Positions 34,504 through 47,500 of a DNA stretch of 64,000 nucleotides are shown in pieces. Every line of letters starts with the position of its first letter. The stretch's first letter is position 1. Source of the DNA: Talinum fruticosum (Eukaryota; Streptophyta; Magnoliopsida; Caryophyllales; Talinaceae). The stretch covers positions 7,438,001 through 7,502,000 of the forward strand of contig JAITYX010000008.1 in assembly GCA_021018815.1 (NCBI GenBank), written 5' to 3'. Made by a program: the position numbers and the translations under genes. The notes below the pieces were generated by a model, which saw nothing but the letters and a program-made list of their open reading frames with translations, was not told where the DNA came from and searched no databases.

Positions 34504-37500
34504 ATGGGAGTAAAGCGAAAATCGCACCGTCGATGCTGTCCTCTGACTTCGCTAACTTAGCTTCTGAAGCTCAACGCATGCTCGATTGCGGCGCGGATTG
34601 GCTTCACATGGACATCATGGTAATTCCCTGGTTGCCCAACAACTCTTTTGCTTTCTTTTCGGATTTTTGAGCCTTAATTTCATGTCTTTTCTAGTTGTTG
34701 ATCTGTTATAGAAGGGAAGTTTGTTGCTTTAAATTCATTAGATGGGTGGGTTTTTGCCTGAAGAGTTAGAGTTTGCTGCTGAGTTGATATCAACTTTATT
34801 GGCCTCTCTTTTAGGTGATTGAGAATTAAGAATTTAAGAAAAATTGCAGTTCCCACATGGGTTATGTGCTTGTTTAGGTTTGATTGAGATTTGGGAACCT
34901 ACAATGGATTTTATCCCATTACATTATTGTGGGCAGTGAGAATCTGATGCTCTTTTGAATTATGCATTTAGCTTCAACACGAATCACCATTGTATGGTTA
35001 TCAATAGGGTATGAGAGGATTGATGACAGTCGACAAAGATCAAGTGGGCAATTGTTGGGGGATGGAATTCGTTGGTGTATTCAAAGCTTGATTTTCTAGT
35101 TGAATTTAATCAACATGATAAAACTTCGGAAAAAATGGAAGACAAATCTCCTATGTCACTGTGTTCATTGTTGTATTTCCTTATTTATTTGGCACGATGT
35201 ACATCCTTTGGGAGTTTTCTGATGGCTGCCCTTGTTGTAATCTGCAGGACGGGTATGTGGACATTTCATTCCATTGGCTTTCAAGTTTGAGCATTGGAAT
35301 TATGGATTCCGCAGGTCATTAGTGATGTATTTGTAATTAGTGCTTTGAGGGTACAATGGTTGCATTTTATAAGTCATTGACTGCATTGAAATTCAGTTGG
35401 GATCTTCCGCCTTTTCACTTTGGTGTTGTTCATTTCTCTTGCTAGTTTTTGATGTAGAGTTCAGGTGTTTTACGGTCACATTCTTGTTGTGTTGTCTTAG
35501 TGCATTTAACAATAATCCTTATGAAAAAAAAGACCTTATCAAAAGATGTGTTTAGTAATCAAACAATGGACCAGTGAAGGAAAGGTTGGAAAACTAAGAT
35601 GCTATGAAGAATGAAGTTTGGTGTTTAGATATCTGTTTTGTTCTTCGATGATCTTTATGTTACTTGATGATGATGAGAAGCAATAGTATTGCTTATATTG
35701 ATTATTAAATAAACATAAGTTTAATTGTTGGCTGCTTGATTTGCTATTGTTGATGATCAATCCTTAGTGGGTTATTTTGTGAGTTGCCAACTATGTCTTT
35801 TTCAATCTTCGTTCAGTTTTGACCTAAACCACCCCCCGAGAGGGTGTATTGCAGGGGACGATGATATAAGTTCTTTCCCCTCTCTTTCTGTATGAGCTCC
35901 TCATTCTTAAATCTCTCTCTATTTTGAAGGCACTTTGTTCCAAATCTTACAATTGGTGCTCCAGTGATCGAGAGCCTGAGAAAACATACAAAGTAATGTT
36001 CAACTCCCCTGTTTTGCTTTTTGTTCATATGTGGAAGCCTATATTATGGCTGCAATCTTTAATTATATACTGTTTTCTGTACTGTTGTAGAGCATATTTG
36101 GATTGCCATCTTATGGTCACTGATCCTTTTGCATACGTGGAACCATTAGGAAAAGCTGGTGCATCCGGTTTTACATTTCATGTAGAGGCTTGTAAAGGTG
36201 TGATACAAATTTTCACGGCTTATTGTTTTATAGCATATTAATTCAGGGCGATAACTCGATGGTTAATTGCTATACAGATAATTGGCAAGAGCTTGTTGAA
36301 AAGGTGAAGTCAAAAGGGATGAAACCTGGTGTTTCGTTGAAGCCTGGGACACCTATTGAAGAGGTTTACCCATTGGTATGTTTTCTTGGGGCTAGGAAAT
36401 TGTTTAGATTTTGCATGGAACATATTGGTCATGTTTTTGGTGAAGTTGCCAGTTGAAGAGTGTTACCCTTTCTGTCACGAGTCATATTATGTCCACTGTG
36501 TTGGACTCTTGGTTTCACCTCAAGTACCTGTGTTGGATACTTGGCCTTCGTATATGGATTTGGAAACTTTTGACACTTTGGACTAAATGCTATTTTTTTC
36601 AATGATCAGTGGTCTGATGTTTGAACACATACCAATTTGAGATATTTGCATTTGGTTCGGGCTGCTTACTGCACCTTGGTGTAATGGGATTCAGAAAGGG
36701 GATCTAGTATTTACAATTTTCTAGAAGGATTCTTAATAAATAATCCAATGTTTTGCTTCCAGGTGGATGCGGAGAACCCAGTGGAATTGGTACTTGTAAT
36801 GACGGTTGAGCCTGGATTTGGTGGACAGAAGTTTATGCCGGAAATGATGGATAAGGTTCATGATTAGACTTATTAGTTGTTCTTGCCTTTTAGATGCATC
36901 ATTATATATTTACCCTACCTTCACCATCTGAATATTCAGGTTCGTGCATTGAGGAAGAAATATCCAACCCTTGATATTGAGGTATGATATTGTCTTAGTA
37001 TATTCCATTTTGTGGTGATGTGTGTGGTTTTGTATTTTTTTTTTTTTGGGACTTGGGTTCCTAGTGCATTTGCCTTCGACAATGATGTTACCATAAGCTC
37101 TTAGCATAGCTAGACAAATTGTGATTTTACTACTGCATATTTTGACTAACCAAGTGTATGGTCTAGTGGTGGTCAGCCCTATCCCAAGTATACTGATTCT
37201 GCCATGGGCAACTGGGAGGGAGGTTTTCCTCTGTATCTCTCTGCTTCTCTTCCTAGCCCTTCCCCACCAAAGCCTTCTCATGAGCGATGAAACCCTTGGA
37301 TAGGCCCTATCCATCCCCTGATCCCCACCCAAAAGGGGGAAAGAAAGGAAAGAAAGAAAAGACAAGAAACGGAAATAAAAAACCCAAAAAGAATAATCCT
37401 GTGGATGTGCTTTGATCTGAATTATTTCATGTATTCCCAAATGATATGAATGGCCTAGCTGATTCATTGAAAGTGTACAATTTTTTTCCACTTGGAAAAG

Positions 37501-38994
37501 TTCCCCTTATGATTGATTCTATATGCTTGCGAGAAATCATTGTTTCTTTCTGTCATTGTTAGTGCTTCCATCAGGTGAATACCTACTTGCATCCTACCTT
37601 TCTCAACCCATCCTGTTCACTAGGATGGAGAGTAGGTCTGCATTCTCCTTCTCTCATGCTTTCTGGCGCAGAACCATCTAATATATTGAACGCTTTTTTA
37701 TGGGCTAGAATAGTAGAATGCTGTTTGGGCTTATAAATAGCATCTCCGATTGGCCTCAGTATTTTCTTTTTGCTGTTTGGGCTTCAAGTCTATACGTGCA
37801 CACTACCTAGGGAGAATCAAACTTTGGTGTCTCTTGTGGAAACCAAGTATCCCACCACTAGGCTACCTCCCGAGGGTCTTTGGTGTTACTTCTATGTAAG
37901 TTTTGTTGGTGCTATTTATTGGTCTAACATTGCATTAATTTCTTGTTATTGCATTTCAAAATTTCTCTTTACTGCCACCCCTCTATTAAGTGTTTCGTTT
38001 TAATCCTTGCCCTTCCTTTTTTTCCTTCCCAAGTCTTCTCTATCACCTGAACCCCTCCCCCAAACAAAAGAGGGGGGTTCTAACTTCAACTGGCACTTCC
38101 CTTTCCTCAATTCTTCAAAATAGACAGAAGAGATGAAGGCTCCGTACAAGGTTTCCGATGTACATAACTGACCCTGCCTCTGCTTGAGATGTTACAAAGC
38201 CAAAGAGGAACTAACTTTTACTATTATCAGGCGACCAAGAAACTTTAGTATGATCAAGAAGTCTATAAAGCATATCATGTAGGTAAGCGGCAAGATTCCA
38301 AAGCTGCTAAGGCATATGGTACCAACTATAATACAAGTGTTTCATGATGCCCAGATCTTGAAGTTCCTTGCAATATTTGATTAAGTTAGAACTAACTTCA
38401 AGCATTTACAACTCGATTGATGAATGACTGAATGATTCAGTGTGTCTTTGTCTCTTTGGCATTTCACGTCAAGGGTAAAGCGAAGTATGTATATCTTCAC
38501 CTCCCAGACTAGCCATTGTAGGGCCTGTCCTTGATGATGGTGATGCCGATGATGATGTTGCCATCTTTGGAAAATTTTTTTTTTTCGTCGTCTTTAGAAA
38601 TTTTGGATGATATCTCCACTCGGAGTTTAAAGGTGCTGCCCATGTTAGGTTTCCCCAGATGCTGCTTTTGGTGGGATCCATATTGTATACTGTTGGTTGA
38701 TGGTTTGACAAATAAGTTTGATTGGCTATTTGGAAACCACAGAACTCCAGGAAGGCTAACTGCTTGCGCTAGTTAGATTTGCTTACATTATGTACATTTA
38801 CCTTTTTCCATTCTTCAATCTCTTGTTTCATTGAGCAGGTGGATGGTGGTTTGGGACCGTCAACTATTGATGCTGCAGCTGAAGCTGGAGCAAATTGTAT
38901 TGTTGCTGGGAGTTCAGTTTTCGGGGCTCCAGATCCCGCCCAAGTCATCGCTTTAATGAGGAAAAGTGTGGATGAAGCTCAGCAGAAGATGTAG
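34504..38994 (+). CDS. RPE: Ribulose-phosphate 3-epimerase, cytosolic type, eight exons
   Basis: Interconverts ribulose 5-phosphate and xylulose 5-phosphate in the pentose phosphate pathway; no transit peptide, so cytosolic. Exons: 34504-34619, 35248-35252 (5-nt microexon), 35930-35992, 36091-36197, 36278-36375, 36763-36855, 36940-36981, 38839-38994. Expected length is 226 aa, but exon 1 is one base short. From the ATG at 34504 the frame reads MGVK and then shifts, while the frame that continues [15 protein letters not shown] and joins all later exons would need one more G between 34515 and 34516. Expected metal-site residues H35, D37 (HMDIM), H68 (DCHLMV) and D177 (VDGGLG) are present, with loops [12 protein letters not shown] and [12 protein letters not shown]. 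Either an assembly error or a broken start; all other exons are intact. Confidence 0.93.
35248..35252 (+). other. RPE: 5-nt microexon of RPE
   Basis: GACGG lies between an acceptor (TCTGCAG, ending at 35247) and a donor (GTATGT, from 35253). Exon 1 ends in phase 0 after HMDIM, and exon 3 begins GCACTTTGTTCC. Only the five bases GACGG restore the universally conserved Asp-Gly-His-Phe-Val-Pro and the reading frame. Flanking introns are 628 and 677 nt. Confidence 0.85.
37141..37330. mobile_element. RPE: Possible SINE relic in RPE intron 7
   Basis: An A-box-like TGGTCTAGTGGT at 37159-37170 is followed by a weak B-box-like CTGATTCTGCC. The remaining sequence includes GGGAGGGAGG and TATCCATCCCC strings. 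Weaker than the other SINE calls. Confidence 0.3.
37785..37885 (-). mobile_element. tRNA-derived SINE relic in RPE intron 7
   Basis: On the minus strand GGTAGCCTAGTGGTGGG (A-box, about 37852-37868) is followed by AGTTTGATTCTCCC (B-box-like, about 37810-37823). It shares the A-box word with the relics at 12.95 and 24.2 kb. Confidence 0.5.
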
Positions 38995-40522
38995 GGAAAT
39001 TGTACCGCCAAAACATTGTACCGTCAAAACAGTGTATTTTGCACGAATATTTTGTTTTTGTTCTTCGAGGATGTGCTTGGTAAGTTGGTATAGGGATTAG
39101 AGATATCCCATAAAATTATACAAGAAGCAAAGATTTCGCTGAGAATACACAAAATTTGTGTACAAATTAATATGTTTGCCAACGAGGAGAATGACGTGTT
39201 TTCTTGGGGTTGAATAAGAGGCAATTTTATGGTGTTCATTGGATGGATTTCATGTTATTTTTGTTGAATGGTGGCCCCGGGAAAGGTGGTTGTGATGGAT
39301 TATCGGGAGATTCAGGACAATTTCTGACTTTTTTTATTGGTTTTGTATTGTTTTTCAAGGGTATCTCCCAAGTTTAAACAAATTTGTATTGGTATGCACT
39401 GAATACTATCGTCGTGTTCTTTTGGATTGTTAAAATGTGTGATTTGTGGGTGAATGTGAGCGTGATTGAGTGTGATTTTCTTTTTAAAAGAGTAGTCGAG
39501 TTTGGTTAAGCGTTGTTGAGTGTGTGGTTGAGATTGAGATTCATATTTTGTTGTTTAAAAAGTGCGTGAGTGTGAATTTTAAAAAAAAGTGTGGTTGAGA
39601 GTTGTCGATTAGTAATCGCATGTTGAAATTTCTAATTAACCGCCCAAAAAATATACCTTACATGTTACAATGCTCTCGGATAGGTCTTCTACTGGACATT
39701 ATGTCTAAATTCTTAATGTATATTCTTAATGTATAAAAAAAAAAAAAGAAGAAATGTGTCAATTCTTTTTCTCCATTTATGTAGGCAAAAGGAGTTTGCT
39801 CAAATCTTTTTCTCAATTTCCTCAATTTCTTGTTTTTATATCATAACTGCGTAAGAAGGGTTATGTATTTTGTTACATTAATTTTTAAGTTATTTAAAAA
39901 TATGATATTGAAAAAGGAAAAACAAGTCCAATTAACACACTAATAAATGTATTGAACAAGTGAAATTTTTAAATATGCTTTGATATTATCTAAGTTTTAT
40001 AAACTTTATATCCTAATATTCATGAAATTATATCACAATTGGAATTTGAATCTAAAACTCTACTAACTTTTTAAAAAAATTTAAATGAATAAATTTTATA
40101 ATGTTTTTTAAAATTAGACAAGTGTCATACAAATTATAAGAGCTTCCGTAATGCAGCATGCGCATGCCTCGACAAATGAGGTCAAGGATGTCGTGTGGGT
40201 GCGCATTCCCATATTGAGTGAGAGCATTTTCAAGCGCGCACTTAAACTCGTGCGCGAGGGCCTATCTATCATGTGTCGATTATTTACAAGAAGGGCGACC
40301 ACATGTTCTTCTATTGATTTGAGGTTTGTTTTTTGTTTTAATTAAATTTTTTTATTTCAGAAAAGAAAAGTTATCTATACTATATATAATAGCAATCTTT
40401 TCAAAATTATAAAATGGTAACCTAAGAGTGAATTTAGCAGGTTCGTCCAACAAAAAAATAATAATTTATCCTTAAAAAATAAATTTTCGCTCATCTATGG
40501 ATTCTCTTTTACTCCTTACCAC

Positions 40523-40568
<46 letters not shown>

Positions 40569-41384
40569 TATAATATTAATCTTTTTAACTTGTGTAAATT
40601 TTTTTAGACCTAAATATACCCTAAAAACATTAAATTAAATTGAAAAAATTAAAAATTTAAATTTATTAAATTAAAAACCTGCTTAACCTAAATTAAAAAA
40701 ATAAATCTGAAAAGTTATAAAATTAGTTATAAAATTTAAGAAAATTAGTACTAATAGATTAAGACTCTAACTAAACCTTATAATAATATAAAAAAATAAA
40801 TTTAACTAGAGAAAAACTAATTTTACTGTAACTTTTAAAAAATTGACTAAAAAATAACAAAAAACGGACATAAAAATAATATGAAAATTAAAATACATTA
40901 GGAACCAAATAAAACTAATATAAAAACGGACACTAATCTGAAAATTAAAATACGTTAGGATTCAAATAAAATTAATATAAAATTACTGAGATATTTATAC
41001 TATTATCAATCAATTTAATTCATTCTCACGTTAATTGTAACTAAAAATCTATTTATAATTTTATGAAAATTTTAAAAATATATTTATACCATAGAGATTG
41101 ATGTGAAAAATTTAAAAAGTATATTGATGTCAAAAAGTACACCGAATAATTTTTAAGAAGGGAAGTAATTAAGTGTAAGTTTATTGAGGAGAAATTTTAG
41201 AATATAATTAAAGGATATTCCGTCCGTATTAAGGGTAACTTACCTATATTTTTAATGTAAAAGCATAGTCTATACTATTTCAAGTTTTGGTTTGATTTTA
41301 TTTTAAAACTTGAGAATCACAAGCTATGTCTTTAGTTTTACTGTATGACTTCAAATTATGCCTTTGACTCGACATCTAATGGCA
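38995..41384. other. 3' region of RPE and AT-rich spacer
   Basis: After the RPE 3' UTR no gene was seen. A (TAA)n microsatellite lies at about 40525-40567. A two-copy repeat (ATGAAAATTAAAATACATTAG and its near-copy) lies at 40865-40985. A run of GTGTG/GATTGAG words at 39420-39610 may be a decayed MITE. Confidence 0.45.
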
Positions 41385-41600
41385 TGTTCGAATTTACATG
41401 AAAAACATAATTTATTTATATTTTATCTTCGTTTATTTTTTTTATGTTCATTTATGTTCGTTTATATTCATTTACTGTTCGTTTACGTTCATTTATCTTT
41501 GTTTTTGTTCGTTTATGTTCATTTCTCGCTCTTTTATATTAATTTATTTTTGTTTCGTTTATGTTTCACTTTATGTGCGTTTTGTATATAAGTTCGAACA
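41385..41600 (+). mobile_element. MITE with GTTCGTTTATGTTC minisatellite, copy 1
   Basis: Left end TGTTCGAATTTACATGAAAA and right end TGTATATAAGTTCGAACAG are inverted matches. The core is built of repeated GTTCGTTTATGTTCATTTAT-like words with CGTTTA/CATTTA variants. Two more copies lie in reverse orientation at 47267 and 58165. No transposase. Confidence 0.75.
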
Positions 41601-43790
41601 GATCATAACAAGATAAGCTGTCAAAGTGGACAATTATCACATAATCAAGTTGTGTTGTTGTTGTTTTTTTTTTAATAAATTGTACTTTAAGTGTGAGAAC
41701 TCAAAATTATACATTATTAATTATACATTTTGGGTGGATGAATCAAATATTTCGTTAGTTGGGAACTTTTGTCTAATCACTTCCAAGATTTGAAGCCACT
41801 AATTAAAATTAATTTGAAACCGATACCCTCTTCTTTAGCGACCTTCTTAACAATCTAATAAACCAAACAATGGCATAATTATTAATATATTTTTGTATAT
41901 CCAAAAATCTTAAATGAAACATAATTGAAAGGGTATAATAGCAATTATAAATTGTCATATATGCACAATAAAGAGTCAAAATTTGACATAATAAATAAAC
42001 ACTCTTGGAAAAATTAAAGACAACACCTTTAATATTTGAAGATCATATAAAGGTACAAATATATTTTCATAATATCCAAAATATTGTGTATCTCAATATT
42101 CAAATATATTTTTAAAAAATAAACATATACATAGATACATTATACGTGTATATATAAAATTCAAACAAAAACTACAATTCTTCATTTTCTCTTTTAATTA
42201 ATTAATTTAATAAAAACTTAGAACTCAACGGTAACATAAATATAGATCAAAATAGCAAATCTTGACCAATATAAAATATATTAAACGAATCAAAAAATAT
42301 AAAAAAATGAATTAAAACTCCCATATTACCACTATTTTCAGTAAATAATTATGCACATGAAATCACAATACCAATGTCGTTTGGATTTTGGTAAGCTACT
42401 CCTTTCAAAAGTTTCATGTGGTACATGCTCATTGCATCATTAGAAGGTCCGGTCAGTTGAAGGAAGTCTATTATGATTAAGGTATGGGTTTAAATTTGTT
42501 TAATTTGGTTTGTTTGGATCATGGTTTTCTCTATCTCTCCACTTATATTCCAATTTTGTGTCTATTTTGTCCTTTATTGTTTACCTTAGTTTTAAATAAT
42601 CTTGATGTATAAGTTAGATCAAAGCAAAGTTTAAGATCAATCATTACTCAATATTACTTCAATTGATATTTTGCAGTTGCAAAAAATAATGTGTATATAT
42701 TGTATGTTTATTTATCATTATGACATATTTTCTATATATGAATAGACATCCTACCCTCCATTTTTTTTTCATCTTCTTGGTTCCCTTCTTTTTTTTTAAT
42801 ATTTTATTTAATTTTTTTATAAAGATAAATGGTCATTAAATGGTGGACACATATAACTAACTTGGAGAAATATGTAACATAAAGAAAGTATCCAATATTA
42901 TAGAGTACGTGCTTTTTGTTTGGGTTAGTTGGGGGAGATAATGGGAAACATATTGAGCATGTAAGATCAAACAAGGGAAAGAGATAAAATTAAAATTAAC
43001 ACAAACATGTTATAAGAATAATTTTTAAATATTTTAATATTTGAGGAAACAATTTGATTATTACTAATTTCGACTCATATGCTAGACCTTAAAAAATTAT
43101 AAATTAGGAAAGTGAACATATAACAATTACATACGTACTCGAGATAAATCATTGAAATACCTACAATGATTCTTAAAACATATGATTCAAATATGTTAGA
43201 GGTCAAGACGTAATGAATTAAATAGTAAAAACTATATCACTTAAAGTTTGCAATTTGTGTCGTGGATGAAAACTCAATAGGCCAACTTCCGTAACCGATA
43301 CGATTTCGAATAAATTTATCTATCTAAAAAATTGATGTACAACATACAAATCATTTTTTGTTACAAATACTATTTATTTTAATATATTTCTAACATTGTT
43401 TATGTTATAACAGTGAACATAAACTTGCGCTAATCATGTCCTTTACAATTATATAATTTTCAACTACTTACTCTTTACCTTTTATTGTCAAATATATTGA
43501 ATGACTTTTATTATTATAAATTTTTTAAATGTTTATTTTCTTAATTCATAACTTTTTAAGGTATATTATGTTTATCCGTGTATAGTATGGGTCTAGACTA
43601 GTATATTGTAATGTGGATCTAAAATAATATTTTAGTGAGCCTAAATAATAAATCTTGTATTATAAAAAAAATAAAAAAATAACTTATATAATGTGTCAAT
43701 GCATGCCCTTATATTGTGATCCTAAAATAAGCTCAACCATTATAAGGTAATTCCTAATCTAGGGCTTGTCTCAATAGTCAAAAATGGAAA
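41601..43790. other. AT-rich gene-free stretch
   Basis: Nothing recognised apart from very AT-rich DNA. The last few hundred bases should include the ferrochelatase promoter. Confidence 0.45.
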
Positions 43791-44160
43791 GAAGTCTCAA
43801 CCCCCCCAATTTTTCGAAAAAAGACAAAAAAAAAAACAAAAGGGAAGGCTATTTGATACGACGTCGCTTTCTCCTGATTGACACCAACCTCTTGCGAAGT
43901 TCGGTGTGCCAGAACACCTCCATTGTCGTCGAGCGCGTAGCTCTCTCGCTCTCTGTCTCTCTCTCTCTGTCTCGTCGATCAATCACCGTGTTCTCTACTC
44001 AGCTTATTCACTGAGGTGGTAAAGTCGTATTCTTCAAACACCCACCAAAACCCCTAAAATTTCCTGCATTTTGACCCCCTTCCCGAGACGTTTCTTCTCG
44101 GATTCTAGGCCCTTAATTCCCGAATTATAGATTTTTGCTTCTGGGCATTTGACTGAAGCC

Positions 44161-44480
44161 ATGGAATCGACCGCGATATATACAGCCTCTTCCCGGATTC
44201 AAATTTCTGCTCTTTTACCCCGACATTCCACAAGGAGATTCTTTGCGTGAGTTTATTTTTTTCATTTTCTTTTTTTTTTTGGGTGTTTGTTTTGAATATA
44301 TTGTTGTTTGTGCTATGAAAATATCGAATTTCGCGATTGTGTGATGATTGAATGATGTTGGGGTTATCCTATTTCTTGATCTTGGATGTTTGTACTGATT
44401 TGATCATGGAGATGATCATCCTGTTTTTTGGCGCCTTTCTTTGGGAATGTGTTCTGCCCATTTCACTGTTTGCTGATAGC

Positions 44481-44523
<43 letters not shown>

Positions 44524-47500
44524 CAAGTTCTTTCTGTTCCATTGTTCTTAAAACTGTGTTTGAACTGTATTTTGGTGTTAGTTTTTGGACTTTCAATCAA
44601 CAACAAATCATCATTTACGTGTAGTTTATGAACGTGTGCCCATGATTATCAGCATTTTTGATTCTCTAAGTATTGGATCATAGAAAGAGGCCAGGCTACT
44701 AATTTGTTTGACTTTTGTTTCTAATTTAGGCTTCTAGATCGGGATTGTGGTACGTGGATCATGGGGGCATTGTAGGGTGACCATAAGTATGCCCTCTATT
44801 TTTCTGTTCTTTTCTGTTTAGCGTTCAACATTGTATGCCCTTCGGTATAGTAGGGACAGATTTCAACTATAGCAATTATGCAATTGGTTTGCATTTTATG
44901 CACTTTGTTTCCCACTATTGTGAAGCTACATTAAGATAGCATCTTGTCATTATCTTCAGTTTCCTTTTTGATATAATTGTCTTCAAATATGAGCCTCCTA
45001 ATTTATGTGAAAGGAGGAGACAACGTACTTCTTCGATGAGTTAGGTAACCTTGGATTGTTCAGTAGGACTTGCTAAGTAGTTGGTCCATTGGCAGGTCAT
45101 GTCAGGGCAACCGAGTTACGTGCCCTTTTGTAGCCACTTCTCTTATGAACCATTGCAACTTGATAAATCTTCAGTTTGCTCGCTTGCAATCTCATCGTCT
45201 TTCGCAGTTGGTGACATCAATGACAATGGCCTTAGCTTCTGTTCTTGTCGACCCAAGCAGAAGGGTAACGGAGTGAGAACATGTTGTTCTACTGGCATAT
45301 ACTCCAGTACACTGAATGAAGATGTGGTACAAGCTCCTTCCCATGTCACTGAGGAAAGAATTGGGGTGTTGCTTCTTAATCTTGGAGGACCTGAAACACT
45401 TGATGATGTCCAGCCATTCTTGTATAATCTATTTGCTGATCCGGTATAACCTCTTAGTTTATGCTTTTGCTTTCAGTTTAATGCACTTAGAGCTTTGGAA
45501 TCAGTCTGATTTCATGGTTGCCTTTTCCAAACTAGGACATCATTCGCCTACCCAGGTTGTTTCAGTTTCTCCAGCGACCTGTGGCTAAATTAATATCTAT
45601 GCTTAGAGCTCCTAAAAGCAAGGAAGGCTATGCTTCCATTGGCGGGGGTTCACCTTTGAGAAAGATAACCAATGAGCAGGTGACACCAGTGTTCTTGTGA
45701 AATATTCTCCTTTCCCTCTGACATATCTATGAATGTCTCAAAATTTTCTTGTTTTGCATTTCCCCATGTGATCAACTCTTACAAATAAAGCCATCTTTTG
45801 TAGGCAAACGCGCTTAAATTGGCATTGGAAGCAAAGACAAAGAAAGTACATGTCTATGTTGGGATGAGGTACTGGTATCCATTTACAGAAGAGGCAGTTC
45901 ATCAGGTTTGATTTCATTATAATTTGTCTCTTCAATAGTTGATGTACTTAAAAGGATTATTATTGAGAACAATATAGGTCTGGCATGAGGTGCTTCTGTT
46001 ATTATAGCTCTTTCCATTCTTTAAAGAGGAGGGTTTCTTTATTTCTGTTTTACCCCTCCCCTTTTGGCCTTTGGAATGCTTTTGTGTCCAACATTGAGTG
46101 TCATGATTGTTTACGTTAACCAGTGAGTTTTCGTTGATAGTTTAGCAACTGAGGAGAGATGACATAGTATACCATCAAAGTTCTAAATTTTGTTTAAATT
46201 GATGCTTACCAAGGTATTGACTTCATTCGAGGAGACAGCCTCAAACAATACAAGATGTCTTTAGTTTTTAAGGTATAAATAAATATGAACTTTAACTCGC
46301 GAATTGCAGCATAAGCAGCCAATAGCTGAGCTTTGAACCCAACCCGAGAAGATAATTTCATCAACCTTTTACTTTATTTTTTTCCTTCAATTTTTTTGAG
46401 TTCTTTACTATATTGAGATATAACAACTATTCACAATCAACATTCAAATATGTAAAGTGCAATGTCAAATATTTAGCATTTTAGCAAAAATATGGGCCTA
46501 GCATCCATGATGTAATGTAATTTGTCTTGTCTGCACTTCGCATCTCAGTTTCTGTACCCTTTGCACTGTCCCTTCTCTTTTGGTTTTGAGCGTTGTGTCA
46601 ATAATGGTTCTACAACACCCTAAAATATTTACAATGGATTTCATTTTTGGGTGCCAACTGCCAAGGGATTCTAGCCATTCTACCACCTAAATGATGGAGC
46701 ATTCTAAATATCTTCGTAAGTTTCCATGAGCTTGATGGCTTCATAGGGATCATTGTGCAGATTCTGAAGTGTGATTTTATAATGCCAAAACTGGGCAATG
46801 CAGTGTAGTGTGAAATGTTTGGTGTGGTCAAATATACCAAAGAACATTATGTAGGACTTGATACAGGCATATGGTCTCAGTTTGGGTACTTTTAAGAACA
46901 TTGGCATCCTGAAGCAGTCAAATAAGTAATAATACACTTTACTTTTGGAGTACTGAAGAGGCTTTAACCATCTTATGACATTTCAAATACCCATTTTGGA
47001 CAATTTGATAACTGTAAAAGTTTTATCGATGGCATCTTGTGGATTTGGTTGTTCACCCGCGTTGTAGTGGCATAGTATGCACAAAGTATTTAGAGTGAAC
47101 CTAAGATTTTGTAGGATATTTTGATAAGTTGACAGGAGCATATATCCACCATTCAACAGTTTGTTGGGTATTCTTCCTAGAATGGTGAGAACTGTGTATG
47201 ATAACCTTCATTTCTTAGAGGTCTTGAGAGGTTTTGCACTTTATCTCTTAAACCTCATAGGATTATGGGCCCGTTCGAACTTACATACAAAACGCACATA
47301 AACATAAACATAAACAGAAACGAACATAAACGAACATAAATGAGGAGAAAGGAACGTAAAAGAGAAGAAACGAACATAAACGAACAGAAATGAGTTTTTA
47401 AAATAAGAAATGAATGAATATGAACGAACATAAACGAACATAAATGAACATAAAACAACATAAAACAACATAAACGAATATAAAACATAAATAGATTATG

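Noticed and set aside
35253..35290. Direct continuation of the RPE microexon as a longer exon reading [12 protein letters not shown] sequence
   Set aside because: It would need an impossible 8-base intron, whereas exon 3 at 35930 matches the family ([11 protein letters not shown]) and joins in phase.
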